NCBI GenBank assembly: GCA_028285285.1 | Contig: JANQPW010000319.1 | Location: 1 to 5,901, forward strand | Origin: Silvanigrellales bacterium | Lineage (GTDB): Bacteria; Bdellovibrionota_B; Oligoflexia; Silvanigrellales; Silvanigrellaceae | DNA length: 5,901 nucleotides | Direction of reading: 5' to 3' | Shown here: positions 4,521-5,901 of the stretch, piece after piece | Position numbering within the stretch: position 1 is the first letter of the stretch | Layout: each line of letters opens with the position of its first letter | Notes under the pieces: generated by a model | Seen by the model: only the letters and a program-made list of their open reading frames with translations | Databases searched by the model: none | Told to the model about the DNA's origin: nothing | Position numbers and translations under genes: made by a program

Positions 4521-5901
4521 CTCTGCGGGTGAACAACATAAAAATGGGTGTGCAGGACGACCAGTCCCCACGAGCTCTTGAAGCAGCAGTGGCTGCAGCT
4601 CTCCAGATTTCTCCTAATGAAATCAGGAACCTCGAAGTGCGCAAAAGATCCCTTGATGCCCGGAAAAAGGCCGCTATTCACTATGTTTATCAACTCGAGT
4701 TTTCTTGTGACAACGAAGAGAGTCTCTTGAAGACCCGGGAATCACAGGTCTCCCAGGCCCGGCCTCCCCACAAGCCAGACCCCCTGGCCCATCTCCAGAT
4801 TCCATCGTCTCCAAAGCTTCGACACCCTCCCGTTGTGATCGGTAGTGGTCCTGCCGGAAGCTTAGCCGGCCTTGTGCTGTCGGAAGCCCAGATCCCCTGC
4901 CGGATCTTTGATCGGGGCCAAGCTGTTGAAAGCAGGTTGAAAACGGTAGGAAAGCTGCTGCGTTCAGGAGAACTCGATCCCGAAAGCAACTACTGCTTCG
5001 GCGAGGGTGGGGCAGGAACTTTTTCTGACGGAAAGCTCACCTGTGGTCGTAATCACCCCCTCATTGAATACCTTTTTCAGCGCTGGGTCGAATTTGGAGC
5101 GCCCTCATCTATTCTTTGGGAGGCACACCCCCACATCGGAACCGACCACCTGCTGCGCATTGCCAAGAACATGCGCCGCCACATTGAATCGCTGGGATCT
5201 GAGTTTTCCTTTCAGACCCGGCTCGAGCAAATCCTTCCGGGTGACTCTACGGCGAGATTTTGTTTGAAGTTTTCCGATGGGCAGCGCATCAAGACCGATC
5301 ATGTTGTTTTGGCTATCGGCCACTCAGCGCGCGACACCTACCAAATGCTTCTCGACAGCGGCCTCGCCATTGCCCCCAAGCCGTTTGCCATTGGCGCTCG
5401 CTTTGAACACCCCCAAGATCAGATCAACACCATTCAGTACGGCCAGTGCAGTGTGTTGCCTGCCGCAGAATACAAACTGGCAACAAAAAGCTCGGGGAGG
5501 GGAATTTGGACATTTTGCATGTGCCCAGGTGGCCATCTCCTTCCAACCTCGGCCCAGCCAGGCCATCTTGCCATCAATGGCATGAGCTACCACGCACGAA
5601 ACAGCGGGTTTGCCAACGCTGCCGTTGTGGTGAACATTCAGCGCGAGGACTTCGACAGAGGCCATGTGCTCGATGGCATGAGATTTCAGGAGAGCATTGA
5701 ACAGAAAGCCTTCCAAGCTGGAGGCTCCAACTACTTCACACCCGCTCAAAGACTCAACGACTTTCTTGCTGGACGAAGATCAAAGGGAGAGCTGAAGTCG
5801 ACCTACAAACCAGGGGTAACGAGTGCTCGATTGGATCGTGTTTTGCCTGAGTTTGTGGTCACAGCCCTACGCGGGGCCTTGGTTGAGTACAACAAGAAAA
5901 T
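4517..5901 (+). CDS. FAD-dependent dehydrogenase, COG2509 type (3' end cut by window)
   Basis: 461 codons are visible of a family that usually has about 530-550 residues. The GTG start fits: AAGGA lies 6 bases upstream, the frame is closed by TGA at 4493, and homologues begin with a similar LRVNNIK stretch. The N-terminal domain (about 1-65) holds KRSLDARKK and HYVYQLEF, typical of this family. A Pro-rich linker leads to the Rossmann motif VVIGSGPAGS (106-115, G109/G111/G114), with acidic D132 at the second strand end in DRG. Other family blocks are GEGGAGTFSDGKL (162-174), PHIGTD (205-210), AIGHSARDTY (266-275), FCMCPGG (333-339), NGMS (354-357) and YKPGV (430-434). The protein is a soluble flavoprotein; its reaction and substrate are not known for the family. 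Its divergent neighbour is the RNA methyltransferase. Family assignment is firm; function is not. Confidence 0.92.
   Translation, partial: MTLRVNNIKMGVQDDQSPRALEAAVAAALQISPNEIRNLEVRKRSLDARKKAAIHYVYQLEFSCDNEESLLKTRESQVSQARPPHKPDPLAHLQIPSSPKLRHPPVVIGSGPAGSLAGLVLSEAQIPCRIFDRGQAVESRLKTVGKLLRSGELDPESNYCFGEGGAGTFSDGKLTCGRNHPLIEYLFQRWVEFGAPSSILWEAHPHIGTDHLLRIAKNMRRHIESLGSEFSFQTRLEQILPGDSTARFCLKFSDGQRIKTDHVVLAIGHSARDTYQMLLDSGLAIAPKPFAIGARFEHPQDQINTIQYGQCSVLPAAEYKLATKSSGRGIWTFCMCPGGHLLPTSAQPGHLAINGMSYHARNSGFANAAVVVNIQREDFDRGHVLDGMRFQESIEQKAFQAGGSNYFTPAQRLNDFLAGRRSKGELKSTYKPGVTSARLDRVLPEFVVTALRGALVEYNKK

Noticed and set aside
5324..5749. 141-residue open frame on the - strand
   Set aside because: It lies wholly antisense to strongly family-like FAD dehydrogenase sequence and shows no domain of its own.
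1..5901. CRISPR array, tRNA, rRNA, insertion sequence or phage genes
   Set aside because: No repeat-spacer pattern, cloverleaf-like sequence, transposase motif or long terminal inverted repeats were seen.

Overview
This window holds five real genes, and both ends of the window cut a gene. From left to right on the + strand there is the 3' part of a carotenoid cleavage oxygenase gene (1-1128) and, overlapping its stop codon by 4 bases, a secreted family 3 solute-binding protein gene (1125-2063). Two genes follow on the - strand: a secreted FG-GAP/VCBS-repeat protein (2117-3355) and a TrmH/SpoU-family RNA 2'-O-methyltransferase (3539-4366). Divergent from these, on the + strand, is the 5' part of a large FAD-dependent dehydrogenase of the uncharacterised COG2509 type (4517 to the right edge).

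The organism is most likely a Gram-negative bacterium. The solute-binding protein and the FG-GAP protein have ordinary signal peptides with AxA-type cleavage sites and no lipobox. In Gram-positives the binding protein would usually be a lipoprotein. Base composition is intermediate and even, and nothing marks a transferred island. No insertion sequence, phage gene, CRISPR array, tRNA or rRNA was seen. Genus cannot be assigned; a gammaproteobacterium or a member of the former delta/Oligoflexia groups would fit.

The regulatory layout is fairly clear. The oxygenase and binding-protein genes are translationally coupled (ATGA). They converge on the FG-GAP gene across a 53-bp gap that holds short hairpins. 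The FG-GAP gene has its own good sigma70-like promoter (TTGACT, 17 bp, TATTTT), a leader of about 95 nt with overlapping inverted repeats, and a GGGAGG ribosome site. An 8-bp stem-loop separates it from the methyltransferase gene upstream. The methyltransferase and the FAD gene diverge from a 150-bp spacer. On the FAD side, a 10-codon minigene with a very strong Shine-Dalgarno ends in a GTGA overlap with the GTG start of the FAD gene.

Most genes look like unrelated chromosomal neighbours. No complete new system is evident. The points most worth following are the coupled oxygenase/binding-protein pair with altered second-shell residues in the oxygenase, the minigene in front of the FAD gene, and the FAD family itself, which has no known function.
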